Positions 5,521 to 5,712 of a stretch of 5,712 bases of DNA are shown piece after piece. Position 1 is the stretch's first letter, and each line of letters starts with the position of its first letter. Below the pieces are notes generated by a model. That model was given only the letters and a program-made list of their open reading frames with translations. It made no database searches and was not told the origin of the DNA. This DNA is from Nitrosomonas eutropha (lineage in GTDB: Bacteria > Pseudomonadota > Gammaproteobacteria > Burkholderiales > Nitrosomonadaceae). Position numbers and translations under genes: made by a program. Where the stretch lies: positions 1-5,712 of the forward strand of contig JACTML010000201.1 of assembly GCA_014584635.1 (NCBI GenBank), given 5' to 3'.

Positions 5521-5712
5521 ATGGCTTATCCCATTTCATTTCGCCGCAAAGTTTTATCAGTTCGAGAGAAGGAAGGACTCACAATTGCGCAAACGGCGGT
5601 CCGTTTTTGTGTGGGGATTGCCAGCGTAACACGTTGGATAAAAAATCCCGTTCCTAAAGAGAGCCGTAACAAACCGGCAACGAAGATCGACATGGCTGCG
5701 CTGGCCCGTGAT
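5521..5712 (+). CDS. IS630-family transposase, N-terminal part (partial, runs off right edge)
   Basis: The frame from the ATG at 5521 stays open for 64 codons to the window edge. It begins MAYPISFRRKVLSVREKEGL, continues TIAQTAVRFCVGIASVTRWI, then KNPVPKESRNKPATKIDM. This is the helix-turn-helix N-terminus of IS630-type transposases (FRxKVLSVxExExLTxxxTAxRFxVGxASxxRWxK, then RNKPATKID), which binds the element's ends; in many relatives it is encoded as a separate OrfA. The DDE catalytic part would lie to the right. No Shine-Dalgarno sequence precedes the ATG; a TATAAT sits only 6 bases upstream (5509-5514). Whether the element is complete cannot be seen. Its left terminus should lie between the decarboxylase ribosome binding site and 5521, so it probably inserted into that gene's upstream region. 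Confidence 0.82.
   Translation, partial: MAYPISFRRKVLSVREKEGLTIAQTAVRFCVGIASVTRWIKNPVPKESRNKPATKIDMAALARD

Noticed and set aside
1..5712. CRISPR array, tRNA, rRNA or origin repeats
   Set aside because: No regularly spaced repeats, tRNA-like cloverleaf or iteron clusters were seen on reading the window.

Overview
The window looks like an accessory, insertion-sequence-scarred stretch of a Gram-negative chromosome. Mid-range GC, the transposase types, and a CrcB/SNF2 pair of this flavour are reminiscent of an ammonia-oxidising betaproteobacterium such as Nitrosomonas. That assignment is an inference from recalled protein style, not a database result. Only two complete genes are seen, both on the + strand: a small CrcB/Fluc-type fluoride channel protein (714-1061) and a large SWIM zinc-finger plus SNF2 helicase-like ATPase (1186-4686).

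Layout. Positions 1-65 hold the first 21 codons of a leftward gene, possibly OsmC-like, with a good ribosome binding site and a plausible promoter at 142-170. Positions about 241-655 hold a badly decayed IS1380-like transposase. Its two halves now point in opposite directions because an internal block of about 165 bp has been inverted; it also carries a large internal deletion and several one-base frameshifts. This debris ends about 60 bp before crcB. The crcB gene is intact as a reading frame but has an altered signature motif and a short C-terminus. A 124-bp spacer precedes the SNF2 gene, which fills about 60% of the window.

Downstream of the SNF2 gene, 4687-5460 is a leftward IS66 remnant holding the tail of tnpB and the frameshifted N-terminal part of tnpC. 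It is joined at its right side to the first ~30 codons of a carboxymuconolactone decarboxylase (AhpD-like) gene that still has a strong ribosome binding site. From 5521 to the right edge runs the start of an IS630-type transposase gene.

Working together. Nothing shows the two intact genes forming a functional system; they are simply consecutive on the same strand between mobile-element scars. The OsmC-like and AhpD-like fragments at the two ends would both fit peroxide or thiol stress defence, but one is cut by the window edge and the other is destroyed. I found no convincing undescribed system. The most notable points are the CrcB motif change and the reconstructable inversion in the left IS remnant.
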